Assembly (NCBI RefSeq): GCF_963855985.1
Contig: NC_087095.1
Span: 12,286,001 to 12,350,000 of the forward strand
Length of the DNA stretch: 64,000 nt
Direction: 5' to 3'
Source of the DNA: Ostrinia nubilalis
Taxonomy: Eukaryota > Arthropoda > Insecta > Lepidoptera > Crambidae
Shown: positions 53,570-64,000 of the stretch, in pieces
Position numbering within the stretch: position 1 is the first letter of the stretch
How the letters are laid out: the number at the start of each line of letters is the position of its first letter
Notes under the pieces: model-generated
Databases searched by the model: none
What the model saw: only the letters and a program-made list of their open reading frames with translations
What the model was told of the DNA's origin: nothing
Translations under genes and position numbers: made by a program

Positions 53570-55939
53570 TGATAGATGCGATTTTAAAACAAAAATGTAG
53601 TGTGATGTGCTGTCGACAGTACATACAAAGATCCAGCAGACTATTTCTGTAATCCACACCTAACGTGAAGTTAAATCATGCTGGCAATGAGTTGTGAATC
53701 AGGTTTCAGGTAAAATAAGGGTATAGTTTGTGAAGGGGACTTCAGTTTTAACTAATCCCGTCTTTGATGCTATAACTGGATTAGCGACTGAAATCGAAAT
53801 TAACTTTACTACGTTTTGGTTGATTGGCTCTGGCCTCAAGATCATTGCACCGAAAAGAAAAACTTTTATACCTAGTAATATCTAATCGCAATATATCGCT
53901 CTTATTAATTCGTTGAACAGTAACATCACAACATTGTATGTAATGTACCACGGTAGTAATTGAGGGTTGATGTTTTTTCGAAGTGTTTGGTATTCCCAAG
54001 AACGCCTACACCTATAAATGTGCGCGGGAAAAAGTCGATTACCGATTATTTCTTGTCAACTAAGTCGTTTTCATATTACGTAAAATTCTTTGAAATTAAT
54101 CAGCTGCGTAGTTCCATCCACTTAAATCTACGTCGGAAACGGGTTATGCGTAAAATGCTACCTAAGTCTGTTCGCGTTACGATTGTGACTCGGCGCCACT
54201 CCACATCCGCGACCATAATTGAGTAGTAACATAGTGTGGACTGGTACAATCGCCGGCAGAACGCAATGTGCTTAACGCGGTGAGCCCTACACGTAGGATT
54301 TGAAGTTGTAATTATTTTAACGCAATCTCCTTACGCTCAACATTCACGTTCAAAGATTTAATAGAAACTGGATTTTCTCGGCCGCTGCTCCGCGTTTACT
54401 GAAGCGCTAAGAGCGATAATGGTCCTCAAACCAAATCACGAATACCTATCTACAGAAAATATTATAATCCATCAAGTAAACCAATACCTAAAAACTCTTT
54501 ATCAGGGCGTATTATTTACAAATAATTACCATATTAACAAATAAACGATTTCGCTGTAGAAACCGCAGAACGACACGAAAAAATATGGTTATAGTGAGTA
54601 TAACAGGAAAACCTTTTAAAAGCGTTAAAAGCTTTGCGTTGTTGATTGTACACATGTGAAATTGGCGCTAATATAGTCGATCTGTGTGTTTGTGTACGTT
54701 AATTTGCGGGAATGCGCATTGCCAGCCGTAAATACTGTACCGTGGGGAAGAATTACAGGCAATCGCGGCAGATGGCCATGGAGATTTATTCTAATTCGAT
54801 AGAGTATATTTGGCTATGTCTAGACAATTGATATTATGTCTAATTTATTACATAATTATTAATAATATAAAAAGGCAGCTAGGCTTTCAAACAATCAAGG
54901 TAGAGTCAATAATGTGAATGCTTATACTAAAACGTTTGTTTTTATTTGTATAGAGAACAATAGCGTCTAGACAAACCTAAAGAGGATTTAGGACGCTATT
55001 TGGATCAAATATGTAATTGCTCAATAATGAATAATAAATAAAATAAAATAAAAATAAAATAAACTTCAGACAAAAATCTTCTTCAGGATTTTGAACTTTC
55101 CATTCCATTCCTTTACTAGTGGGCTCACCATTAAAACGCAACCATTTACATGCTACATTTTATCTTCAAGGTGTTTCCTTAATTTGTATGAAAAATATTA
55201 TACAATAATTATCATGTTTTTATATTCGATGTTGCTTCCATAGTTTCATTCATAAGCTGATTCGCCTTCGAAGGTATATGGCATTGGCATAACAAATCCA
55301 CGCCCTGTATAAATGACAACTTTTTACATTTCCGAGTTGTCGTAATTGTATTAGGTATTTATAACTTATTTCAAAAAACTTCGTAGGTCTTTTTGTAAAA
55401 AACAATGACCTATATTTTTAATCCAAGCTTGTTTTGGTCACAATTTTCCAGAAGCCCCCTCCATTATAAAAAGATACACGTGCTAAAGTGACATCACAAT
55501 TCACAACATAGGTAGGTACTATAGCGGAATTCATCTCTTTTAGGCATGAAGTTTACTTTTATTTCTTTTACATTATTCGTAATGCAAAGACGCGCGCAAA
55601 GGTTTTCTGTTTAACAATGTTGCAAAAAAGGTATTTTTAAACTCAAAATCATTAATTAAAATATTCGATTAAATATGCATTACAGACACGTAGAAGTCAA
55701 TGTCGTGAAATATAGTGATGACGTAAATCTAATTCTCTATTGTTACATCCCATGTCGAACACTGTAGCTTCGACAGCTACCAAAAGAAGCGCTGTTAGAG
55801 GTCACGTGGCATCCTTGACACATGATCACAAGCGATGTATGCTGCCTATTAAAAAAACCTATCTTTTTCTACCTTGTAATGGTGATACACCTCAACGCTG
55901 AATGTTTTTGAATCTGTATCCAGCGTCTTTCTAAGTATC
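53570..55939 (+). other. FOXO intron 2, no gene recognised
   Basis: No supported gene or bounded repeat. A short AATAAA-rich microsatellite lies at about 55030-55062. ORFs at 53781 and 53960 have no domain. Confidence 0.45.
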
Positions 55940-56048
55940 TTAGGCTGGGTTGTACCATCTTACTTTAACTTTGACAAACGTCAAAAATCTGTCAAACTCC
56001 ATACAAAAAACACTGGTTATCAAAGTTAGGTGGTGCAACTGAGCCTAA
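55940..56048. mobile_element. MITE, TTAGGCTGGGTTGCACCA family (copy 4)
   Basis: Starts TTAGGCTGGGTTGTACCATC and ends AGGTGGTGCAACTGAGCCTAA, with AACGTCAAAAATCTGTCAAA inside. Orientation is opposite to copies 1-3, judging from the core. Confidence 0.78.
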
Positions 56049-56066
56049 GAGTTAGAAGAAGAATAG

Positions 56067-56199
56067 ACGCCCGTGTTCACAAACATTACTATGAGGTCCC
56101 ACAGTGCGCGTGGACGCACAGGGTCACATACGAACCAATCACAGAGCTCTATTCGATTTGCTGCTTCACTTAAGCAAGCGTCGTTTGTGAATACGGGTA
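56067..56199. mobile_element. MITE with CCCGTGTTCACAAAC termini
   Basis: GCCCGTGTTCACAAACATTA on the left and CGTTTGTGAATACGGG on the right form imperfect inverted ends about 130 bp apart. The interior has GAGGTCCCACAGTGCGCGTG. Only one copy was noticed in the window. Confidence 0.55.
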
Positions 56200-57937
56200 A
56201 GATTCTACAGTTTTATTCCAAATTAAAAATTTAAAAAACAGTAGAAAGTGACTGCCCAAAATTAATTTAACTGACTCAATAATTATTATTGCTTATTAAA
56301 TACCGTGTAATTTCGTATCAATGTACAGATAATTATCAAGGCCGCGTTAGAAAAATCTGATATTTGTCACGCTACAGTGGAATAGTGCTAATGATGACAT
56401 TGATACTCTCAATCACACAATACAACTGGCCGTGTATGATAATGTGTAACCGGAATGATTATGCAGTTACATGCATGATTACATTACATGCATCGATGCG
56501 CGTGCACGCATTCTTTAACTTGCACCGTCAACATCACTTGCTATGCAGAATCTAATAGACGTATATAGTTATATACCCCGACTTGGATCAGTATTGCTGA
56601 ATCACACAAAATGAGTGAGAACTCCAATGACGAAAACAGCGTCATCTCTCTTTGCAGCTTTATTGCTACTGTGATCTAAGCCAAGAAGGCATGCTTCAAA
56701 TTTGGGTTTGGTGATCGATATTTTGGCCTTTTTAATACGACATAGGTTTATGCAAAGGTCGCTAGACAGTTTGGTGTCCTAATGGCGTGACATTGATAAT
56801 AAAAAATATAACTTCGTAGACGATGTATTTGTATGACTTTGCATTTTCTAATTTAAATAGAATACTTTAACCTAAAGGTCACAAAATATATCTCCAATAT
56901 TACTAAGAACGAAGTTTTGAAATTATCATAAAATAGCAATACCGTATTGTAGTGGGCGGAAAACTGGTCTGCTTGCAGAAATTTCTCAGCTAATTTGTGT
57001 CGTGAACAAGGTAAATTTTGACGTCATCTTTGTATAATCTTGCCTTCTGTTCAACTATTGTTAGAGTCTATTGTTTAAAATCTGTCAGTATTTCAGTTTA
57101 TTGACTTAAACTTCTTAATATGTCATGAGAGTTTTCCAGATTTCCACCCAGAAAAAATATTCGAAAATCTTGCTTTTAAGCGGAGCTAAGTTGAGCACCA
57201 TCGTGATGATATTAATGACGATAGCATACATTTCCTAATCCAACAACACGTTGTAGTGTTTTTAATACAGTATCCGGCTAATTTTCAGCATTTCTTTAAA
57301 ACTTACTGTAACTTTCGAGTTTCCTCTAACATCTCTCTATTATCTGAAAAGTTACCTGATATTACGCGTTCAGGTGAAAAACGTGTGCATTCTATAAAAG
57401 GTATTCTACAAGGTCAAGTTTACCAGTTGTATAATGTTTAACTAACAAATGAACGCGTGTATCATTTCATTTTCAGTAATGTTTGCTGAATCACTCGTGG
57501 TAGATAATATCGATCGTTTTATGGTAAGAAGTAGCTTATAATCTATTAATGCCTACAAATAGTAAACTCGTAACGTACGTAATTTAGGTGTCTATTTTAA
57601 ATATTTTCTAAAGTAGAGCGAGTTTTCTATCGGTGAGCTCACCTAAATCGGTATTAGGTTTTAAGAAAAAATAACTATAGAATTTTAAAAAACTATCTAA
57701 CAACTCTTTTATTGTGATTACAAAATAATACTCTACGTGTTCTTCAACACAATCGTTAACTTAAAGTATTTTCCTTTAGTTTTTTTCTTTTTTTTTCACG
57801 ACTATGGAACTTTCCTAAACTATTATTAGTACTTTATCTTGTATTTTGTATGCGGGTTTTCAACAGAAAACCTATCTACCTGCAAAAGTAATACCTAATT
57901 TGAAAGTTTAAAAACATCGATCGGGGAGCATCGAATA
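56200..57937 (+). other. FOXO intron 2, no gene recognised
   Basis: AT-rich intron; short ORFs (56364, 57256) without recognisable domains. Confidence 0.45.
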
Positions 57938-58242
57938 TTAATGTTCGGCCAAACCAAACGCGTGCATCCTGCGTACGCGAAAGCGATAGCGATCAGACGT
58001 CGTGTATGATTTTTTTTTTATGCAGGACAAGGCAGGTATTTGACCGCAATAATACCTGGTGTTAGGTAAGATGTAGTCTAGGATGGTACATAATATCTAC
58101 CCTGGCGAATGAGGAATTTGTAGCGATGAGTTCACATCAACGCGTCCTGTTGGTCGCGGCGATCTATGCACGCGCAGTGATCGCCATCGCCGCGCGCCGT
58201 CGCCGACGCGAGCTGCACTCGTTGGTTTGGCCGAAGCTTTAC
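57938..58242. mobile_element. MITE, GGCCAAACCAA family, with a second repeat inserted
   Basis: Starts TTAATGTTCGGCCAAACCAA and ends TTGGTTTGGCCGAAGCTTTA. It shares GATGAGTTCACATCAACGCG and GCGGCGATCTATGCACGCGC with the copy beside FOXO exon 2. At about 58010-58112 it is interrupted by T(9)ATGCAGGACAAGG..., a T-rich-headed fragment of another dispersed repeat absent from the other copies. Confidence 0.75.
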
Positions 58243-58925
58243 GAATTAGCTACAGAGGTAGCTTTTGCCGTGAAATTATGAAATCACCGTAGAAAATTAG
58301 ATTGTTTCAAATCGGAAATTAAGAACAATTAGTAAATTCAGCGTGCAGAACCGATGAATCAGTAGTAATCTTTTGACATGGGAATCCATTTTGAGATTTT
58401 GGGACTTTTGTCGGCCTTACATTTTCACGTTTCAGAAAAATAACTTTTATTTTACCAAAACAACACAGAAGTTACGTATGCAATGTCCTCTAGTAGGTAT
58501 ATTCCAAAATTATTTATGAAAAATGGTAAAATATAGTTTTTCAATAAATTGATTTAAATTGTGTTACCTAATTTATAAGGAAGGAAAGGAAAATTAATAG
58601 CAACATAAAACCATAATATTTAAGTTTGTTGACCTATAAAAATAAAAGGAAAACAGCATAAATACTATTTTTTATTGTACCTACTAAACAATGTTATCAA
58701 ATACCTATTTATTTCAATGCAATTGTGCATTATTATATGCAGCTTGTGGTGTAATAAAAATTACATGAACTCTTTATGATAAACTTTACTTTTTTATTTA
58801 TACATATTTGAAGGAGACTTACTTGGAAACATCCATGATGTTACTTCGATAGTGAGTGTAGTGGAAGTTATAAATGAAAAGAGTGGACTGTATTAAAATA
58901 ATTGTCTATTCGGTATAAATTTACA

Positions 58926-59072
58926 ATGTTATCGAGACCGTTTTGTGCAAAGTCGTTGAAGAGAGTGCGTCAGGATCGTCTTCTTAGATGTTCGCTCGCG
59001 AACCGAACATTGCTCGTTCGTTCGCCGAACGCTCGCCGCTCCCTCCGGTCACGCCGCCCGCGGGCAATGTCC
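58926..59072 (+). other. Possible alternative first exon (weak)
   Basis: An open frame from ATG 58926 through an Arg/Ser-rich, CpG-rich segment ends at a strong donor, ATGTCC|GTGAGTAG (59072|59073), in phase 0. The FOXO intron is also in phase 0 here, so an exon here could join to the next FOXO exon, giving a form without the first half of the forkhead domain. There is no supporting promoter motif and no recognised protein similarity. Confidence 0.25.
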
Positions 59073-59149
59073 GTGAGTAGACACATGGTTCGTTCCTAAT
59101 TGTGGGATAATCTACTTTTAATCGACAATCATTTGTGTCCTGCTGATTT

Positions 59150-59524
59150 TTATCTGGGGGCACGGCAGTGCCCCCACCAAGTCGAGCAAAAAAGCGGCAC
59201 GGCCGTACCATCCTTTTCTCGAAGCAATTCAGGCCATTTTCGACCGCCTGTAACTTCGTTGTGGATAAAACTAGAAGGCTGAATTTTCATTAGCTATGCA
59301 GGCATTGTAAAGACACGGTATATTTAAAATTTCATTCAATTTGAACCAGTAGTTTAAGAATTATAACGGGTCAAAGTTACTTAATTTTGTCACTCACTGA
59401 CTCACTGACTCACTGACTGACTCACCGATCATCAAAATTCTAAGGCACTTCTAGCAGACCTAGAAGCTTCAAATTTGGAATATAAGTAGTGTTTGGTGTA
59501 TGAATCAAGGAAAAACTAAAATAT
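59150..59524. repeat. Dispersed repeat with GGGGGCACGGCAGTGCCCCC head
   Basis: GGGGGCACGGCAGTGCCCCC is a near-perfect 20 bp palindrome. It is followed by ACCAAGTCGAGCAAA and, further on, a (GACTCACT)n array (59393-59425) and TCATCAAAATTCTAAGGCAC. This combination is a familiar lepidopteran repeat layout; class not assigned. Confidence 0.5.
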
Positions 59525-59842
59525 TTGGGGGCACGGTAGTGCAACCGCCAAGTCGAGTAAACTTTTTCAATTTCGGTCCAGTTTTCTAGGTACATAACTG
59601 CTGTCTACAAAATACAAAAAGAAATGAGATTTGGGGGCACGGTAGTGCAACCGCCAAGTCGAGTAAAATTTTTCAATTTCGGTCCAGTTTTCTAGATACA
59701 TAACTGCTGTCTACAAAATACAAAAAGAAATGAGATTTGGGGGCACGGTAGTGCAACCGCCAAGTCGAGTAAATTTTTTCAATTTCGGTCCAGTTTTCTA
59801 GATACATAACTGCTGTCTACAAAATACAAAAAGAAATGAGAT
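59525..59842 (+). repeat. Three tandem 106 bp units
   Basis: Units start with TTGGGGGCACGGTAGTGCAA at 59525, 59631 and 59737. Each continues CCGCCAAGTCGAGTAAA, TTTTCAATTTCGGTCCAGTT and ACATAACTGCTGTCTACAAA. The units are almost identical, so the expansion is recent. The unit head is a diverged form of the palindromic head at 59153. Confidence 0.9.
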
Positions 59843-60162
59843 CCCATCAAAAACAATACTTGTCAAAAAAACCAAGTCTCGCAACTCAGTTGTTCTACGA
59901 TAAAAAGTTGTGAGATCCATGTAATACCTACCAAGTCCAGGCCAGGAAATCTTTAACGCTTTACATAAATATATTGACTTGGCCATCGCATGAAAACACG
60001 TGTAAATTAAATTATTTAGTGCGATGGCCAAGTCAATAATTTATGTAAAACGTTAAAGATTTCCTGGCCTGGACTTGGTATTACATGGATCTCACAACTT
60101 TTTACCGTAGAACAACTGAGTTGCGAGACTTGGTTTTTTTGACAAGTATTGTTTTTGATGGG
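59843..60162. repeat. 320 bp palindrome, ~145 bp arms around a 29 bp loop
   Basis: 59843-59990 (CCCATCAAAAACAATACTTG ... GGCCATCGCA) and 60020-60162 (TGCGATGGCC ... GTTTTTGATGGG) are inverted repeats with few differences, separated by 59991-60019. It abuts the 106 bp tandem array. It could fold into a long hairpin as RNA or DNA. Confidence 0.92.
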
Positions 60163-61531
60163 ATAACCTTATCATTTTGTCAATTGTGTCGGTGTTCATT
60201 AGTTACAATAGAATAGAAAACTTTTATTTTGCTGGCACATGAAAATACATAGAAAAACAGATTTAATCTTACAGAATCAGTTGTAGATAACATTTTTCTG
60301 GAATCATTTTAACTTATACAAGACAGTTTACATTTTGTACAGTTACTAAGCCGCTTGATAAACGAATAAAACTGCATTAAAATGCAAACTTAATTACCGA
60401 ATTGCACTTTCAAAAGAATAAAGTTTTACAGCTCACTTGCTACTTGAAGAAATTTCGCATTTAATTTTTGATGTCAATGTTTGATCCCGTAAGTTTGAGC
60501 TATATGGCTTTGGCACACTTCGCAAATGCGTAACGGTAAACGCTTTTACAGAGCTGGTTGGCCTTTCCGATATACGTACCTTCATAAATCGGTAATTGTA
60601 TAACCTTGACAGCGTAACTGTATCAAGTCTGGTACATTGTCACTTTAATTTCAACCATTAAGCAGCATTGAAAAGGGACTGTCGAACTTTCTGGCACACA
60701 CGACAGCACATCAGGCTACCCATTTTTGTTGCAAAATCGCCCCTGTTACAACTGCACAAGAACCCACAGTGGTTACGTTGACGTGCCCTCACCTGTACAT
60801 TGGGAGCTGGGAAAAGGAAAGCTTTTTGTCTTTATAATAAGGTCCAAGAGCTTGACCTGATCAAGCTCGAGAAAGCTGCAGTTAGCTGATGCAAGCTTGC
60901 GTAAGCTACTGGTCTTATACTGGACAGGGTTAACTGTTTTTCATAATCAGATCTCATTAAGTATACGATTTACAAAGACCGTAATTAACTACACACTAGC
61001 AAAAAACCTGTAGTTGTTGAAAAAAGAAAAGATTTCGCCAAATTATCGTCCAAATCACGACCTTAATACCTTGATGATGTCAATGGATATCCCAACTTAC
61101 ATCAACCCATACATCAATTTTTGTATTTGTAAAAGTGCCAGTATTTTTACTCTCCAAGACGCATATCGTCTTAAATAGCATATTTTATTTAAATTAGTTT
61201 GAGGTTAACCAGAGTTAAAAACCCAAAAATTCTGCTTACAGTCATACAAACGTCACAGGTCAAGTAACAAAACCTTCTGTGCTATACTATGTCCGTTAGT
61301 TAAACGACCTTTATTTTAGTATTTAGTCTGTTGTAGCCAAATCAAAAACGTTGTATAAATAAAAAAAATCTTATACATGAAATTGGAAACCGTATAATCA
61401 TCAGGTGTTCGGGTACCGTCATTAATCTTTATGGTGTGTAGATTATCTACTCGCATTGTCATTAAGCATACCAAACGGCTACCTGCGATAATTTAAGTTG
61501 AATATGAACAAGATTTTATAGTCTGCGACAC
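60163..61531 (+). other. FOXO intron 2, no gene recognised
   Basis: No gene or bounded repeat recognised. An AGCTTGACCTGATCAAGCTC self-complementary stretch at about 60849-60868 is a small hairpin. Confidence 0.4.
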
Positions 61532-61656
61532 TAAGGCTGGGTTGCACCATCTTATTTTGACTTTAACAAACGTCAAAAATCTGACAAACTCCATACGAAA
61601 AACACCGGTTATTGTTAAAATTACGGTCAAAGTAAGTTGGTGCAACTCACCCTAAC
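61532..61656. mobile_element. MITE, TTAGGCTGGGTTGCACCA family (copy 5)
   Basis: Starts TAAGGCTGGGTTGCACCATC, has AACGTCAAAAATCTGACAAA inside, and ends GTTGGTGCAACTCACCCTAA. Same orientation as copy 4. Confidence 0.78.
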
Positions 61657-64000
61657 TAACCTACAGTTAGGGTTACCAATACTGATTTTTTTTCCTAACA
61701 ATTTCGGAAATGTAGAGTTTTTAGCTTCATTAACAAATATGTAATAGTTAAAAGAATCGGAATACGACTCTACTTTTTGTAATTAGTTTAAATAGGAACA
61801 GACGCTGGTCGCTGTCTGCGTATAAACATTTTCAGGAACGCTTATACTTCCAGTTAGAGGTAGTAACAGGAAGACATTTTTCTCTCTAGCAACCCTAATC
61901 ACAAACGCCTCGCCCGTGAACTGCGCGCGCGCACTCAATCGTAAACTGTGACATTTTACTGACATTGCGCTTCTAACCGCCTGACATTTGCCGCACAACC
62001 TCGTCTGACAGCCTCCGAGGACCAGCCAATAAAACACTAGTTTTACTGCCGCTACCTAACACGATAGAGCCAGTGCACTCTCGTTCCAAACCTGAATCTC
62101 GATATTGAAATCACTATTTTTGTAATACAAAATTATAAGCCTACACTTTAATTTTAAAAAATCCAGTTTAGTTACAAAATGTGAGTTTTACTTCTACGAG
62201 TTTGTACACACCTTTCGCTTAGAAAACTTTGTTTAATAAATTACATAATAGAATTTTCCTGTCTTCAAATATTGTGTGTCTTTTATAGGATTGAAATTGG
62301 ATGATGAAATTTTTCCTTATTGAAGCTGTAAGTTTAATAACGTTCCTTGATTTTAATGAGTAAATGTTAATTTCGTTAGAGCTAGACATAACCAATAAAT
62401 GCTTACACTTCAAGAACAAATTAATAAACGGGTCCTTATCTTGTCCGTCACAGTTACAAAAGCTTACACAACAGCGCTAATGACGCCCTTATCTCAATTT
62501 ATGGGCGAAAATTAAAGCGTTAAAATGAAGATTGATTAGTCATCTCCAACCTCCAATTAACCCTGCCGTGTCAGGGTACCCTTGCAACACTTATATGACC
62601 GCTTTACGACCTATTTAACATTCGTTCTCCGTCTACTTTGTGAGTAGTACAGATGCGTTTATCGTTTATTTTCTCGGTTTGCTCTTTATAAAGCGAGCTG
62701 ACGCACTGGCGAAGAGGTCGTTGAACTGTAGTTGCGCGCGGTTGTGACGATTGCAACCTTGCGCGGGCGCACTGCGCAGCACTTTAAAGTTCCGCGGATA
62801 GAGATGAAAACGGAATCGACGATTATATCACCGAGTTATATCCGGAGCCACTTTTAATTTGTTTGTGCACACTTTGCTCTTATCGCACCACTTTTAGGAA
62901 GTGACTTAGTATAGTTTGCAGTTAACTAAACAGGCACGAGTGAGTTTCCCGCACATTTAACTTGTACATGTTTATTTATCTTCAAAGAATAGGTTGAATG
63001 AAATTCTTGCCCCATTTTCATAAAGGTCTCACCTTCGGCAGATTTTTATCCAGTCAAGATTAACCAACTTAGCATACGACAAATACATTGTACGAGCACC
63101 TACATGTAACTACTAGGTACCTACCTATACCAAGTATTTGTCCGAACAGACGCTTATTTTCTGACCTTCATCGCAATCATAAGTAACTCATGAGCTCTTC
63201 ACATGCACACTGTCTGCAGAACATTCTAGACTTATCGTCATTTTGGCAAAGAGGACAGACGTCTTTAATTCAGTGCGTTTTTAGTACTAAGTGATAAGTT
63301 TTCTTAATAAAGGTGGAGATGTCGATGATCATTAAAATGAAGTTTGTTCATAGTTGTCTTATCTTACGGAACCTTTCATTTGACGCATTCCGCTCACGTA
63401 AAGAGATAAAAGATAAAAAGACTGACAAAAACCGAGAAATATCATGGTCATGGTGGCTGGTTGTGCTATTTATGGAACTGCACTCGTCCGTGAAACTACC
63501 TATTTAGTTGGACATTAATGATGACCGTGATGAGACAACCGACGCATTTCACGTCAAAATTATAAAAAGTTGCAGTCCGTCTGTAAATATTCTATTTTAG
63601 CCAGTGTGGCCTTTAATAATAATGCTGCTGTTTTATTTAAAAAAAAAAAATCTTAACAACATTAATTCCTCTGCCAACCCTGACCCGAAAAATACCTCAA
63701 CATTTCCCAAACATTGCTACAATCCGCACGTCTTTCTACGCTCAGGTGATCGCTGGTTTCCCACACCCGACCACCCTCCTCACCCCCCGTCGCTTCGCCA
63801 CGTGTGGACTCAACAAGTGACAGCTACGCATGCGTCTTGCCTGAGCAACCACCCCCCCACCGATCACTGTACTTTTCCACTACAAACTGGCAGCTGAGAA
63901 AAGTACCATTCGGAATTCGATAATGAATTTAAAAGTGCGCGAACGTTTTTTTTTCATTGCAACAAATAATTCAGCCAGCAACTCTATTAGTTGAATAAAA
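61657..64000 (+). other. FOXO intron 2, distal part; possible promoter near 62690
   Basis: No gene recognised. At 62640-62820 a CpG-richer patch carries TTTATAAAGCG (TATA-like, 62687-62692), then GCGCGCGGTTGTGACG and GCGCGGGCGCACTGCGC. This could be an alternative FOXO promoter or an enhancer. ORFs at 61783, 63313 and 63604 show no domain; the last is a proline-rich frame. Confidence 0.35.

Noticed and set aside
63604..63897. 97-codon proline/histidine-rich ORF
   Set aside because: Low-complexity frame without domain or splice evidence.

Overview
This window reads as nuclear DNA of a moth or butterfly (Lepidoptera). The base composition is AT-rich, it contains several short repeat families of the kind common in lepidopteran genomes, and the only recognisable host gene is the insulin-pathway transcription factor FOXO, on the + strand. 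FOXO coding exon 1 (4582-4813, with the N-terminal AKT site) and coding exon 2 (8795-9006, the first half of the forkhead domain) are present. The next exon is not found, so intron 2 fills the rest of the window (about 55 kb) and the gene continues beyond base 64000.

Layout: 1-3590 is upstream DNA with a 2.3 kb TA-flanked DNA transposon carrying a dead RTE retrotransposon. 3590-4581 is the CpG-rich FOXO promoter/5'UTR with two small upstream ORFs. 4814-8794 is intron 1. 9007-31640 is repeat-rich intron 2. 31640-48714 is a nest of mobile elements centred on a complete 15.8 kb Maverick/Polinton element. 48715-64000 is further intron 2 with a second copy of one of the nested elements, several MITEs, a 320 bp palindrome and two weak promoter/exon candidates.

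The Polinton (31769-47532) has ~117 bp terminal inverted repeats, 5'-AG/CT-3' ends and a 6 bp target duplication (AATGTA). Its main genes look intact. On + are a small multi-exon basic protein, protein-primed DNA polymerase B and a small nuclear-type protein. On - is a compact block: FtsK/A32-type packaging ATPase, a large acidic protein, a fibre-like coiled-coil protein, an integrase with chromodomain, a minor capsid protein with a parvovirus-like phospholipase A2 domain, adenain-like protease, penton-like protein, a 48-residue basic ORF, major capsid protein and an unknown 162-residue protein. This is a virus-like gene set resembling adintovirus-type Polintons.

Two features of the minus-strand block stand out. 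The protease frame has no ATG ahead of its conserved N-terminal part but begins inside the end of the phospholipase gene in the -1 frame, exactly where a consensus -1 slippery heptamer (A_AAA_AAC) precedes the phospholipase stop. In addition, five successive gene junctions are stop/start overlaps (four of them ATGA), unusual for a nuclear eukaryotic locus and suggestive of coupled translation.

The Polinton is inserted in a ~1.16 kb element with 9 bp target duplications (a second, nearly identical, uninterrupted copy lies at 52386-53560 and supplies the empty site). That element is itself inserted in a hAT-like MITE with an 8 bp duplication, and a tRNA-derived SINE has landed inside the Polinton. 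All calls come from reading the sequence; no database search or folding was run.
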